A DNA stretch of 57,704 bases from Saccoglossus kowalevskii (GCF_000003605.2 NW_003114469.1:188369-246072), one strand, 5' to 3'; shown: positions 13,635 through 27,700, counted from the stretch's first letter. Numbers and translations are program-made. The notes: generated from the letters alone by a model not told the origin.

Positions 13635-16440
13635 TGGAAATGTATTCAATGTGGCGGATTTTATTAGTTGTTTATTTTAAGTAATTTTAAGTAACTATTA
13701 AAATAAAGCACTGAAACATGTGTTATTGCTCGGCAAAGATGGACATACAATTTACTATAAGTTAAATCGAGGAGTGGAATAAAGGAATTGCTTGTCTGGA
13801 TAGGCCACTGGTTGCAGTGTGACCAAATAACGTTACAAGCATTGTACATTTTTTTTTTTACAAATAAACATTGTAATTCCGTAATGTTTGTTAACACTGC
13901 TCAGAAAATTTGTATATTTGTGTACAATACGTTCCACATATGCTCGATTGCTGCCACGTGTGAGAACATAATGTATGTGTGTATTACATAATGTGTATTA
14001 CAGTCGTGCGTTATTGTAATACAATCATCAACTGATTATCGAAACCGCGATGTCAGTTGATTTAGTGAGTCATGGGGTATCTCGTGTTAAAAATGGTATT
14101 TTGCTTTGTTTTCCCACGGCAATTGCTTTTTTGTGGCAATGTATAATTAGGCCATTAATAAAACATAATGCCGCCATATTAACCCTTATTATAAAATACA
14201 CGTTGGTCAGTCAGCAGACGTACAACTGAATATAAATCTCCGTAACATATTCACTTTGGGAATTGCTGATATGAAAACAAAACAAAACATAAACCTTATA
14301 AATTGGTGTTCACCAGTGAATCAAACAAACGGCAGTTATTTAGCCGATTTGCTGGGATGAGATAGGGACAACGAGTCTGGGCAAATTTAACATGTGTGAG
14401 TAATATCGCAAGTTGAAAATGGAATTTGATGAAGAGGACTACTATACCTGTGATTCGGATCTAGTAATGAAGGGAATTGAATTAAAGCAGACGATTCTAA
14501 AGGATGGACTCAGACAAATACCATAAATAGCCTTTCTTCTTCTGATGAATCTGTATATGATTTTATTGATTAATTGCACATTAAAATAAAAATAATCTTG
14601 GTTTTGTAAATATCCGTTTAAATAACTTATCATTAACGTGTACACTAAAAGTGATTCTATAACGAAGTATATATTTATTATTATTATATATTAGACATTA
14701 TTATATTATTTATTGCAAAGTAAACTTTCTCCCGACCAAATACTTTATTAGATTAAAACATAACATTTATTGGATGCTATATTTCAGTCAGCGTACAAAA
14801 GACACCCTAGCAATGAAAATTGCTCTAATTAATATGCAAAGCGATCTCATAATTGCAGTAGTTGTCCAGGTTTTGTTATAATACTTCTTGCTTTAAGTAG
14901 GGCTTTTGTCGCTGTGGAGCATGATATACTATTAAAAAGTTCTGAAAAGTACTCGGTATTTGTGGAACAATTCTGACTTGGCCTAATTTCTATTTATAAG
15001 ATAGATGTCAGTGTGTTTCTGTTCGAGTCTACATCCCCTATGCGTGCGTGCACATCAGAGCTAGTTATTGGGCGACTGTTAGTCAGTATGTTTATATCCC
15101 CGTCAGCGACCATTATTGAACGTCACGGTTTATGGTATTACATTGTATGCTGATTGGACTGTATTTGTCTCTTCAACCGAAACCTTTTGTGGAATATCAA
15201 TCAGTTAATAGAACCAATGACTTGATTTGTTATTTAAAAAAATTGATCCAAACAAAAAATAAGATTCAATCCACATATTTTTATAACCGTTTGGCAACGT
15301 CATATTGACCAATTCAACTTATGTCAGCTCTGTTAATATGTGGCCAGTGATAATACTATCAGTGATAATGTACGTAATCTAAGTGAGATATTTGAGAACT
15401 ACAAAGAATATCTCAAACCATAAAGTATCTGTCTGTCAAAACTGTCACTAACCTGACTTGATTCGTCAATCAGCGTTGCTATAACAGCAACTCGCACGCG
15501 CCGTTGAGTTTAAGTTCGTTGACAATGAAAACAGGTTTATAGCGGAGTTTTTGCGAAGTTATAATGGTGAGACGACGGCCGAATATCTGAACTTTGGCTG
15601 GCAAAGACAAATAATCATTACATTTTTTTAAACTACTAAATTGAATGTTCGACAAAATTAACATTGTTCAAAAAGAAACTAACATTATTTCTCGGCCGAA
15701 AATAGTGCGTGTGCCTTTATACAATAACTTATAACATAGAATTAACATATCTATATATATTTTATCACAGACGATCACCATTCGTTTATTATGAAACTAA
15801 TTTATTCTCTGTTCTCTGTTTATTGCCTGGTATTAAACAAACTGGACGTAACTAGGTCTATGCATATGTATTTTGTTTTTTATTTTGCAAATTTAAAACC
15901 ATTGGTTCTTAAAATTATTTGTCGTAGAAAATTACAAAAAAAACTTTTATCTCGCTTCTGAATCTTAATATATGCAAATGTAAACAAGACTAGAAAAGTG
16001 TTCAACTTCTGCTTTGCCATCGAGTGGACAAATACTTGTTTCTTCTTAAAATTAAAGAACGGGAAATATCATAATATTGTTACCATACACCCACTGTAAC
16101 CGCCATTGGTAAATAGCTGAGTGGTCGTAGCGCTGCACTTGTGTGTTAGCGTGGTAACACCTCTTAATTAGAAGACTGTGGAATGAACAGCGAAATCGTG
16201 CAAGAGAAATTTAAGGAGAACTGAATTTGTACTGAGCATTTTACTGGCTGCCGGGTTGTCCTCCTCAAGCTAGCTGTCCTCGAGTAATTGTCGTAGTTGT
16301 CCATTGCAATTCACAAGAAGGTATTAAACCCAAGCATTTATAGTGACTCCACAGTCCTGGATGCATGCAATCATTCCATATTCAGAATAGATATTTCTAA
16401 ATTAGACAGAATGCCGATACTCAGTGCAGGATTACGACCC
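13635..16440. other. Spacer after copy B, no gene seen
   Basis: Matches the DNA after copy D (31311-34100) and after copy F (49766-51200). Stops in all frames are dense and no spliced coding pattern is visible. Confidence 0.5.
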
Positions 16441-16448
16441 GCGGCGAC

Positions 16449-17035
16449 TTTGTCAGCATCCTTTATTTTATGTTTTTTGTGATATTACGTTGTAAATAGA
16501 AGTGTGCATGGAATTATGGGAAGAAACGGTGTGCATTGCCAGGTGGTAACTGTCATAAAAGTGATTGACAGGTCATACTTGTTTACAACTCAAGAAGGAC
16601 AATTGGAATCTACCAGATGTGTTTGTGATTTACATAAAGGATGTTTACAATATTCTGACATGCCTGCATGAGACAGCTACTAGCAAGGCCACATTCTGAT
16701 TGGCTCATGTGGAAACCTAGGTGGTGTCCCTTAATCTGGGCCATTTATGCCTATAAATAGGCTAGATTGAAAACAGTTGGGGTCGATCAATTCAAGTGGG
16801 TACCCTGCTGCTGTGATATTGTGAGACAAGTGATACAGGCTTCAATCATCATTCTGTGAGACTTGTAGGAACTGCTTTGAGATCTCCTGCTATCAGCGGT
16901 GCCTTCTAGAATAACAGCGTTCCTCTACAAGCAAGACTACTTCATTTCTAGGTCCTTGTGTTGTCATCAATTTCCTTATCCTGGAACTGTGAGTTATAAC
17001 CAATGCACACTTCCATAGGCAACCACCTATTTTAG
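16449..17035 (+). repeat. LTR-like dispersed repeat, copy 1
   Basis: Begins tgtcagca and ends near ctattttag. It is homologous along its length to 35648-36325. A cctataaatagg TATA-like box lies near 16750, followed by conserved blocks including tgcacacttccata near the end. Size, TATA box and solo occurrence suit a solo LTR, but clear TG..CA ends and target duplications were not established. Confidence 0.4.
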
Positions 17036-17246
17036 TACAAGTGCACTGTTTGGCGATGGATGCAAAGGTGGCTTGTTAGATGGGTCTTTGGGCGATCAAT
17101 CTCTTTTCACCATTTTACTTTTAAAACAAAAGTTGGCAACTTATGGGGGTCATGCTTATCTACCACTTCCCCTACTGCGAGCACTGATTACTAGCGATAC
17201 CCCTCCACCAATAGTACAAACGATGGTAGCACGAAGTGTTATGCAG
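17036..17246 (+). pseudogene. Lone exon-2-like relic 1 (open frame)
   Basis: Translates as a divergent exon 2: SALFGDGCKGGLLDGSLGD, then LPLLRALITSDTPPPIV and ending ARSVMQ before a gtttgtg donor. The frame is open over its length, unlike the two related relics, but no exon 1 or exon 3 pairs with it before copy C starts at 19410. It contains a cysteine (GCKGG) not found in exon 2 of the full genes. An LTR-like repeat abuts it upstream and supplies the preceding tttag, and the splice phase does not match exon 1. Probably a relic of an older duplicate. Confidence 0.65.
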
Positions 17247-17639
17247 GTTTGTGTTTAGTATAATATCTTATCAGCTGACTAAGGTACATATTATTCGCAA
17301 TAAATAACCTGTAACACTAACATTACATGTATTCATTGCCTAGTACATGCTACCGCTTTATCAGGCGAATGTTTGTATGACAAATATCATTACACGAGTC
17401 TCATGGGAGGGGCTAAAGTCTAGAGTAGTAATGTAGAATTATAGTCTATGTTTGATGCCCATACTAAATCATCATATTATGATTTTAAACCGTTGATTTC
17501 ATGACCATTTTTGTGATTTTAGTCGATTTGGGGTTGTATTGAATATTTACTACTTTGAGCGGTGAATATGTAACAGCTTCCACATTATGTCAAAAATAGT
17601 ACTAATGCTGTAAATTAACACAACTATTTAAAGACGTAC

Positions 17640-17875
17640 TAAAACTAATTCGTCCCAGTCACTTTGTAGCGCACGAACACTTCGCACCAGAGGGTTACTT
17701 CGCACCACAGGCTAACCTCAGACCACACGGTCACTTCGTACAACATGGTCACTTAGTATCACATATTCATTTGTCTCGAGAAACTCGCTACCACACGATC
17801 ATTTCGTCCCACGCGTGCATTATTAATTCCCCAGACACTTCGACCACAATTCAACACAAGTCGTTTTGTACCATC
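17640..17875 (+). repeat. Degenerate minisatellite of about 18-20 bp (ggtcacttcgtaccacac-like)
   Basis: Repeated, imperfect ggtcacttcgtaccacac-like units. The equivalent block recurs at 35290-35520, at the same place downstream of relic 2. Confidence 0.6.
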
Positions 17876-19030
17876 ATCAATGTTGTTTTATGGTCTTACT
17901 AATGAAGACTAAAGATATATTTCGTACAATGTATACTTATTGTTACATACACATTACACTCAGTAGCCCCAAATGTGTCGCCTCCTACAAATATAGGACT
18001 AAAAATATCGGTTATAGCTCATTCTACTCAGCTTGAGTGTGGATACAATATTACCATTTTTTTGATATTCAATTTTATTGATACTTTCGCCCCGAACGTA
18101 CCCCCCTACCAGTCTTGTAATATTAGTGTTCAAATATTAACATGCATGATACAAAATATATGAGATATATGCAATAAGATGCATAAATGACACACTAAAT
18201 GAGAAATGCAAGGAAGGAAAATGTGTATAAGGTACTTTATAAGTAGCTATGCAGTTATGAATGTCGTTATTCTGTCAGCAACCTGTGAAGATAAACACTT
18301 TCAGTAAAAACGTATGACAAAAATGACATTGAAATGAATGGTATGGAAGCTAGACATTAAATTAGTTCATGTGTTCCAGACTCTTTAGGATGAAATTCTG
18401 CTAGGTTCAATGAAACCAAAGAATTATCTGGAGCTGAAATAAATATCCAAGAAGTATATCCATAGTATCTGACTGATAGAATTGACATAGTGAATGCCAG
18501 CTGAGTTTTGATAACTATCAGATTTGTCGTCTGATTAGTTTAGATCAGAATGATTTCCTTTATCAAATTGTGACTTTTTAGAAAGAATGTGCTTTTTTGT
18601 ATGTTATAAAGGATGACAACTTATCTGAAATTACAAAATAAACTTGACACTGCTCTTAAGACTGATTGGAGAAGGTTTGCTTGGAAAAAGATAGTATTTC
18701 AATAGATAGTAATGTGAGCAACATCCGGTTGATATTTATATCAGTCGAATGCAATAAAAGATTACAGAATTTTTTTATCACTGTCTTAGCATTGAGGAAC
18801 GTGCATTTCGTCTACCAATCAATGATATCAATTTCAATAGAAAGTGATAGTTCCATGAATGGAAACGGGTTTGTGTCGTGTGATGTAAAATTTCCAGTAG
18901 ACCAATGAAAATAGTTATGTATAGGCACGTGATTCCCTGGCACGCAATCATGTTTCTTAGGGAATGAATAAATGTTTTAATGAAAATTACAATGAAAATA
19001 AATGCAGTTCGAAAATTCGAACATTGACCA
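17876..19030. other. Spacer between relic 1 and copy C, no gene seen
   Basis: No exon with family homology, and short open frames only. Part of it (agactgattgg...tttgcttggaaaaag) is repeated at 36478-36540. Confidence 0.45.
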
Positions 19031-19170
19031 CAAATTGACGACATTCAAGTGAATCCTTTAAATTTGCGACATTCAAGTCAATCTTCCGAATTGACAACAT
19101 TCAAATCAATCCTACAAATTTACAAGATTCAAGAAAATCATACAAATTTACGACTTTGACATTAATCCTC
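19031..19170 (-). repeat. 28-bp minisatellite, block 1 (upstream of copy C)
   Basis: Degenerate units like cctacaaattgacgacattcaagtcaat. The same unit is present at 36567-36900 in the same orientation and at 52895-53465 in the opposite orientation. Confidence 0.75.
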
Positions 19171-19409
19171 TTACTTGGGCCTGATTTGCTATAACCATTC
19201 AAACTTGTTGACGTACGTATCTCGTATGTCTTTTAATCACATCATTACTCTAGCCTTAGCGGAGTGAGCATCCTGATAAACGAGTTAACATATAATAGAT
19301 AACAACTAAAGCAGAGATAATACAACAGACTTTGAAACCGGTCTCAGTTAACACACAATAAAAGCCCTTGCTGGCATATCTTTCGTGCCTTGCAAGTCGT
19401 ACATAAAAC

Positions 19410-22400
19410 ATGTCTCGCTTCGTGCTACTAACGCTAGTCTGCCTTGCATTATTTAATAAAGGTAAGTAAAGTACACATCAAATCATTTCAACAGATTTCT
19501 TCTCAGACGATTATATGTATACGTGACTCACGTGGCCCATGTTTGCGTGCAAACAATCACATTTTCAATATATTTATGGGTCGTTGCAATTTGGCTTTCC
19601 TCTACAGAAGCTAATGAGTGTAATGATCATATTGGCAACATACACGACACTTAAGTCGACACGTGCACACTATTTTTAGACTTTTTATATTCCTCTATAG
19701 ATGCATTGTCAAGTGGACTGTTTGGCGAGAGTGGCGAAGGTGGCCCGCTAGGCGGAACGTTGGAAGATAAGCCCATACTCAGGGCATTATTGATGAAACA
19801 AATTATCGGTAATGTAGGCGGTGGTACTGGTGCGCCACTCCCCATATTGAGAGCACTGATGACTAGCCAGACCCCACCACAAATAGTACGAGCGATGATA
19901 GCTAAACGTGTTATGGAGGTGTGTAATATAATTATCCAATAAATTCATTCTATATCATATCATATCATTTCACATTAACTCATAGCATATAATAAAATAA
20001 TTCCCTAATCATTGTCATGCATACAGATACCAACAATCTTGACTTTGTTGCCTCAACCCATCCATCAGTCAGTAAGGCCATAATGTATTATTTAGTTGAT
20101 TAATATTGAAAGAATAACTGTAATTATACAAAAAAAGAACAAAATAGATTAAATATAAATTTAGGATTTTCTGCCTAATAGTGAAACATTAGACTATTAG
20201 ATGCAAAACGTACAAGAAAATCGCAGAAGGAATGATTTCAAATTTGATTTAATCTGTCCTCTATCTAGAAAGTCATCAGAATGTGCAATATGGTTGCCTT
20301 AAATTACACATTTATATATAACACACAAAGATATCCATAATGTCTGAGTAATACATCGCAAGTCTTCCAATAATTAACGTAATGTAATTCGGTAATGTAG
20401 CACTAAGTGCTTTATATATTCAAGGTGACACGATAACAATTATCCGTAACATAAGAACTTTACAAGATATATATCCAGCTTGCTATTAAGGCTTGAAAGT
20501 TTCATGTCATTCGTTGAAACAATATAATATCGAAATTTAACAGAAATAATTCTCATAATTAAACTCAACAAATTCGACAACAAAAATCTTACAATGGGTT
20601 TCCTGCATTGAGACCCTTTGTAACGAACCCCAGGTGCACAGCAATTGAGTTGTATGTACACAACAAGATATCCTTGACGTGGCGCCCCTAAATACCTACT
20701 ATAGCTAGTCTGTCTTTTTGTACAGTTCTTGCCACATTAGTTCCATTTACTAAAACTAACCCAGGCTTATACTAGAGATATAACCACTTCTCTAGCGCCC
20801 TATACAATAAGCAAAACGTGGCTCGTCACAATAGCCCAGCAAGAGGTTGCCTAAGAAACAACTTTCCATAAAATCAAAAACCCCAAAAGACTCACTAAAC
20901 CAGTTCCAGAACGTGGAATATTATCTTGTATGAAAAGCTAATTTGTGCTCACTGTGTTCCTTTTAAGAATACCGACGAGAGTGAACCTCTTCTCCCCAAA
21001 CTGTTGGTCTTCCGTAAGGTTGCCGTCGACTTGGGAAAGAACATTATAGAAAGGTTGAGGACAAGGAAACAGTCTGATAGAATATACACGTTCGCTATGC
21101 TATCTCCACTATGTGACTGTGCTAATGAATACATGTAAGCTAAATACTGTGATATAAGATATTTTATAATATCGGTGAGAGAATACCTAATTCCTATAAG
21201 AGGCGCACCTTCCATCGATAACGCGTCTTTATGATTGGAGGTAAAAGCGTTCAAAGCGAAAGTTAGATTGGCTGTGTTGTCGGTCTTCAGTTCGTACACC
21301 GTAAAAACTATAAAATCATTCTTTATCACATAATTCATTTTGCCCGGCCTCGTAACGCTATGGAAAGTGCGCCCTCATATCAGAAAAAATTATTTCGCGT
21401 ATCACGTCCGGCTTTCATCAATCAAACAAAACGGATTAAACACGCATCACTATTGTGATATAATATATAATTATAATATAAACTTATCTGGAGGTCATTG
21501 GTCCCAGTATCGATATATACATATCCCACAAGGCGATTGTAATGCAATATATATATAATATGTTATTCACTGTAACATCCCCACTTAGTGAGACATACCA
21601 TTACATAAACTAATATTTGCAGTTCACTGTCTTCTATTTTTTATTTTCTAAAGTGATGATGAAGGTGAAATGAAGGGATTTTCCTTGGATCTCATTAATG
21701 CAGGTAAGGTTTATAAAGTTAATCATATGAAATCTAGATCACTGTTAGCTCGAGTGGGCTTAATGTGTGCGGGTATATAAGGTTTGCTATTACTACATGC
21801 AGTAGTAAAATGTTATAATATTGTACATTTGATATAGAACCATATCAATTGCAATATGTTTATGTTATACTGATGATTTGAAATCTATATAACAAATACA
21901 ACGTGGTATGTTACTTATATTTTCTTAGTTTGCGAGGAAGCTGGAAGAAACTGTGAAATTCAATACGACCTTGATATCAACTGTTTTGCCCATGATGGTC
22001 GTCACTTTTTGCTCGGCGAAGGTAAAAACATTTCATTTCCCAAATTTCATCATATTTATATCCCAAACAATAACATCCAACCGCATTTTTACGGTCAGCT
22101 GATGTAAACAAATTAAAATTGAAATTGTTTATTAAGTATAACCCATCGGATTTATTTATTTCACAGATCGAAATTAAAATAGTTTTATACCACCATTAGA
22201 ACAGTTATTATTAAACAATGATGGCTACACACTAGTATGTATGGCAATAACACGAGGAGGGAAATGTAAACGCAGCTTGTTTACAATTGTTTTTTTTCAT
22301 AGGTCTTATATCAAAACAGTATGACGCGTGCATGTCGTGGTATAAAACAAAGGATCGTACACATGTAGCGGCATTCTCAGAGCCATATTGGAAAATTAAC

Positions 22401-23528
22401 AACATATACCATTTATATGTGCCATCCGACAATCCTAACGATTTCGATCCAAACAATATTGCTGGAAAGAAAATAGGTAGGTTGGCCATCTTAAATTTAT
22501 TATTTCATTATTAAACGTGCATTCAATCTTGCACACCTGTAATGTAGCTTGTAATGTAATGTAATAACAATGTCTAATCAATATTTTATACCCATTAGAC
22601 TCACAATATTTATTTTCTAGGTTTCAAGAATGGATGGACTGGGGGTCATACTTGTCTTGAAGATGTGGGAGGTGCAGATACGATGACGCATGAATATGTC
22701 ATTCAAATGAAAGACTTGTTTAACAAATTAGGAAAAGGAGAGGTAATGGAAGTTGTTTATTGAGCAGCCTTAACATGTTACAGTGTTATATTAGACACTA
22801 CGCTTTCAAATAATCACCCTTAACACAATAAAGCGTTTTTATTTGTTCCCCCATATTCTACCAAAGATTTTGATATGCTGCCAAAGAAAAAATATTTATA
22901 CAAATATTTCAAATTCAGCAAAGTATAGAATATACTTAAAATTGTGCATAAACTTTACACCAACATTTTGTTAGAAAAATGATGGCGTTTAAAACATGTG
23001 TGTCGTATATGAGAAGTGCAAAACCTTTTTCTATTAAATAGCTCGATGCTGTGTTCGTGCTTGATGGGTTTGCAAAGTATTATCTTAAAAATGGATTCCA
23101 GAAGATTGGCGAAGGCATCAAGTGTGCAGAGCCAGGTATTTTTCATGCTGTTGCCAGGAAGGACAATGACGTCACTGACTGGTTCAGTGAAACGTTGAGA
23201 GAGATGAAGACGAACGGAAAGTATTATGCTCTGTGTAACAAGGCTAAACAGGATCACGGTGAGGGCGTAATTCTGTACATTGAAACATTTATGGCACTAA
23301 AGAACTGAGCTAATTTGAGTGCATTTACGTGAATTAAGTCGTACATAAAAGAAAAACCGAATCTTTAACAATATTCACAAAGTTTATTTGACATATATTT
23401 GAATTATATTTTTAAAAGTATACATCTTCTCCATTTCAGGTTCAAAGGGTCCTATTAACTGTGTCGTCGAAGGTGAAGAGGTCAATGAATTTGCCAAGAT
23501 TAAGTGTGGTGATGGATGCTGGGTTTAA
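19410..23528 (+). CDS. Copy C: secreted SBP3/iGluR-LBD-like protein, intact, 9 exons
   Basis: Exons: 19410-19461, 19701-19918, 20968-21134, 21654-21703, 21929-22021, 22303-22476, 22621-22742, 23042-23258, 23440-23528. The joined frame is open for 393 residues, one longer than copy A because exon 3 has an extra codon just before the CDC pair (MLSPLCDC). The signal peptide is MSRFVLLTLVCLALFNK. The Arg in DRTHVAAFSEPYW, the GGHT turn and the LDAVFVLDG aspartate are kept, as are all mature cysteines. Exon 3 is the most divergent of the family (KVAVDLGKNIIERLRTRK). Intron 3 carries a small inverted-repeat insert at 21200-21376. The AATAAAGCAC block that follows the B, D and F stops is mutated here; the next AATAAA I find is near 23757. 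Fully coding by inspection; function inferred as for copy A. Confidence 0.82.
21200..21376. mobile_element. Small inverted-repeat (MITE-like) insert in intron 3 of copy C
   Basis: Left end gaggcgcaccttccatcg; right end ...ctatggaaagtgcgccctc, whose reverse complement starts gagggcgcactttccat. Imperfect terminal repeats of about 17 bp bound 177 bp that is absent from intron 3 of the other copies. Non-coding. Confidence 0.5.
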
Positions 23529-24380
23529 TTGAAATGTATCTAATTGTGTAGATTTTACTCGTTGTTATTTTTTTAATTAGATGTTATCATGAAAGTAGTA
23601 AAAGTAGTAGCACTAAACATATGTTATTGTACTGCAGAAATGACACAAGTTATCGTGTGACAATCTACAAAAAAGCTATTGAAGAAAAAAAATAATGCTG
23701 TTGTATTAATCTTGAAAATACACGTGAGTCAGTCAACAGATGTACAGGTGAATATAATAAAGGCTAATATGAAGAAAAGCCAAATTGACCTTGAACTGAT
23801 ATTTATCGTCCAGTTTCAAATTATCATTTATATTAGAATATTTGAGGAACTTTTTTTCGAGCAAATTCTTCATGGCATTTTAACCAGTTGATATGTAATA
23901 CAAAATCACTGAAACTGTTTTTATTAAAGTGCAAAACCATCTGCTAAAGGCAAAGAATGGTCTGCATATTTTAGTCACGGTACTCCATGGTTTAAGTAGG
24001 GTTTTGATATTGTGAATCATGAAATACTATTAAAAAGTATTCGGTATCTGTGGAACATCTCTGAGTTGGCTCAATTCTTATTTGACATTAGATGTCAGAG
24101 TGGTTCTGTTAGAGGGCGCACATTCCATACGCGTGATTTGAAGTGAGTGTACATTATTGCTCAGTGCTTGGCCCACTGTTATTCAGTATATGTACATCTC
24201 CGATAGCAAGCATTATTGAAATTAACGGATTATCGTATCACTTGTTTGTGAGCCAACTGCGTATGACCTTCAACCAAAACCCTTTGTGAAATGTCAATGA
24301 GATAATAAGCTCAATTACTGCATTTATAATTTGAAAACTGCATACAGGAAAAAAAGCTTCAACTAAATCCACAGTTCGGT
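23529..24380. other. 3' flank of copy C, no gene seen
   Basis: Shares blocks with the flanks of A and E (attaaccttgaaaatacacgtg; aaattgaccttgaactgat). No exon recognised. Confidence 0.45.
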
Positions 24381-24660
24381 CACTGGAAGCATAGTGGTTG
24401 TCGCATCAGACTCATGATCGGTAGACCCAAGTTCAAAACCTACCTTAGGCTGAACATCAAAGGGTCGACCCCTACCCTGGGTGAGTGTGCCACAGACTCA
24501 ATGGGAAGGCCAATTCCACTGGCCAAGATTCATTTACTAAGGCCCGCAGGTGCTTGTGTTCGACCGAGCCTGTTTGATAGCGCATTAAAATTACATTTGA
24601 TAGGGAGATGGTCACACATCCCTGCCATGTAGTCCCAAACAGGAAATGACTTCTGTGGCA
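24381..24660 (+). mobile_element. tRNA-derived SINE
   Basis: Starts with a tRNA-like head: tagtggttgtcgcatcag as an A-box region, ctcatgatcggtagaccc, then agttcaaaacct as a B box, the usual arrangement of a decayed RNA polymerase III promoter. A non-tRNA body follows and A-rich stretches appear near 24693 and 24752. The insert interrupts spacer shared with the other units (after aaatccaca). A short SINE of this kind is not expected to encode protein. Confidence 0.65.
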
Positions 24661-24779
24661 AAAAATGCACTAGCACTAGCAATTTGCTCTTACAAAAAAA
24701 AGTCAGGTAAGACAACAGTAACATTCAATGTCCGGAACTGTCGCCTGGCAAAAAAAAAAAAACATTATAAAAAAGTGTA

Positions 24780-27700
24780 TGTAATATCAGATTTTTGTTC
24801 AACTACAAAGAGTATCTCAAATCAGAAAGTATCTGTCTGTCAAAATTACAACAATTTCCATTCATGTGCTGACCAGTTACAGACTTGATTTCTGCAACGA
24901 TTTATTGTATGGCATTTCTGGTGTTGAAATCTATTTTTTGGGTTGTGTTTGACGCATATGCCACCGATTATAATCACCACCTTTGTAAAGTTAACTAATT
25001 ATTACCTCACCAGTTATGTCCTATACCACGATTTGCATTATCCTTGAAGGGGTGTCTTGTAAATTCATTACTGAAATCGCCCGAAGTCCATGTGTCATTC
25101 TCCCGATGGGTGACTTTAATTATGGAGCCACGAATTTGAAAACAAACTTGCTAAAATCAAATGACAACTGAAACCATTTTCACACCATAACTATTATATT
25201 GCAAACTAAGCTCAGCTTTTGTTTTGTAAGCTAACAGTGTGGACCAATGTGTAATCATGACCGTTTGCATATTTCAATATATCAATGATTTTGTAACCGT
25301 CGATAACATTCATTCATTCATAAGGACGAAAATTGACATTCACACTTTAGCTTTAATAAAGTAAATTAACCACACATAATCATTGTTTACCTATTTAATC
25401 AAAGCATCATGCATTGAAAATGCAGGCATGTTCAATCATAGCAATATGTCAGCGCTGTAAATAGTTTGTTTGTAAACATAGTTTGGTCAATAATGACGGG
25501 GTGCGAAGTAAGTAAGTAAAGAAGTATTACTGTCCAAACTGTGCTATCCAATAGTTCACCTTTATGTGTGTTTTTTTCAAAGAAAATACCTGTACGGTAG
25601 GACATTTAGTTGACACATCTTTATAAAAAAAGCAAAATTTCAATGCAATTTGTGAATTTTTCGTGATTGGCTCGACAGTTTTGTTGATGCTCAGTCGGCG
25701 TACAGTTTATGTGCCTGTTTAACTGTTTGAGACAAGAATATCGTTGGTCACCAGTGTTTATCCACTCGAAAAAAAAATATCAATATTAATATTAATCAAT
25801 ACCATTATTATTATTACCTACATGTATGTATTTGTTTATTGGTATGCCGTAAAAATAAGAGATGTGCGTGTGCAGTAATATAAAAGATCTGAACAGGAAA
25901 TTACAAGACAAAGGATTTTTTCTTTAGTGTTGAGGAAAAAGTTATTCGGAAAGGGAAAAAACATTGTTGGACCTTGGGAGATCTGCTATTTGTGTGTTTA
26001 CATTTTGTGAGTACATTCAATAACACACCGCGCACCTGTGTAGTGGCGTGTTTTGTTATTTCGCTAAACGAATATTATATTATTTGTGCGTTACGATTTA
26101 TTATTTTATATGCCTATGGCATGTAGTTACACAATGCACCTCTAGTTTGTCTGGTTCATTTTCTATCTCATACTCAAGATGATAGTTTGACTTGACCCAC
26201 AATTTAAAGAGTGGAAAATAAGGTTTGTCTTCATCTTTCTTGACATTATGTGACATTTAGCAATTAACAGTCGATGGTTATAAATTATTAGGGTAAGAAG
26301 TATTTCTAAATACTTCTAAATGTCCGTAATGGAGATACATCCATATTTCTCTTGGTCAGGGCACAGTTTGTATAATATCTTCTATGTATTAGCTTAAATT
26401 TAAAAGCCTGAACTTGTGTGTCAATTGACATTTTAAAGGGCAGTTTGTAAATTGAATTCCAAAATTCTTTAAAATTAAATTCCCTTTCATAGTACTGTTC
26501 GATGACTGGTTTTATGTGATTTTCACCTTTGATGGCCTTACTAACACATTTTTTTTAAAGTGTTTCAATATCAATGAAGTTATAATCAAAGTAATACTTG
26601 TGGTTCAGATCCTCAAAGTGTTTTGGGAAGAGACAAAATTATTCCATGAAGTACGAATATTTCGTTAATATATAGTTGTTTTGACAGTAATTTATTCAAT
26701 TCCAAGAACACCTTGTGTTATTTTTGTTAAAGTCTGAGCGTTGGGTAGTAAACTGATTCCAGATGATTTGACTGGTGTTCAAGGCAAAATAGTCTTTCTC
26801 ATTAAGGTGATCGGAATAAGACCATGCTTCCAATGCTTCTTAATAAAACTTACATGTATGAGTTTCCCAACAGTAAAGTTACATTTAAATAGATATTTGA
26901 CACCAAAATTTAACGAGCGATGGTCGAAGGTCATCTTCCAGGGATGATTCGTCATTTAAATCTCTTCTAATTTGTAAGTTAGTTAAATATCTGAAGCATT
27001 CAGACGACCTTCTAAGACCATCACTTTCCAGGCAATCCCGTCTCATCCTTTCAGAGAAAGTCAACAATAATTCAACCTTGTGAAGAATATCATTAGTGGC
27101 ACTAACTATTCTGAGTAGGTAATTTATATTGCATCTTTAGTCAAACTACATTTGAAACATATTTCAATGCACGTGGTCATATTACTTTTGTAGGTACATT
27201 CAATATATGAATTTTGATTTTTTTTAAATGTACATGGGTTCCTTGTTTTATCAAATGTGATATCAGGATACAAAAGGCTTGCAGTTGAACAAAACATTTT
27301 TTGAATTAAATAAATCGGTAGACTGGCATACCTCTTTTCAAAGCTCTTCTTTTTTCGGACTTTAGTCTTTGTGATGGTATTTTAGTAATGCATGATATAG
27401 TTTGCGTCATTAAAATTGTTATTTTCAGATATTAGTATTTAATATAAGTAACACAAATGTGCGACGCCAATTGGTATAGCAAATACAAGTCGACAAAAGA
27501 ATGATATTTGTATGTATCCCACCACCGACACTATCGCTTATTAAAAATATGTTCATTAAAGTCACTAAAGCCAAAACAGTGATACAAGTTCAACTAAGTT
27601 CAGGCATCATACAGATTACTATTTGATGTGGTTAAAACCAGTTTATCCAAGCCTATTCAAACAATGGCGAATACAAACTCATTAGTTATACGTGTGAAAT
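24780..27700. other. Spacer between C and D, no gene seen
   Basis: The first 700 bp match 10260-10950 and 42780-43320. The middle part (about 25500-27100) has no counterpart I could place and no convincing exon. The last part resembles DNA upstream of copy A. Confidence 0.45.

Noticed and set aside
20949-21338. 129-codon minus-strand frame
   Set aside because: Antisense to exon 3 of copy C running into the inverted-repeat insert; no resemblance to known proteins.
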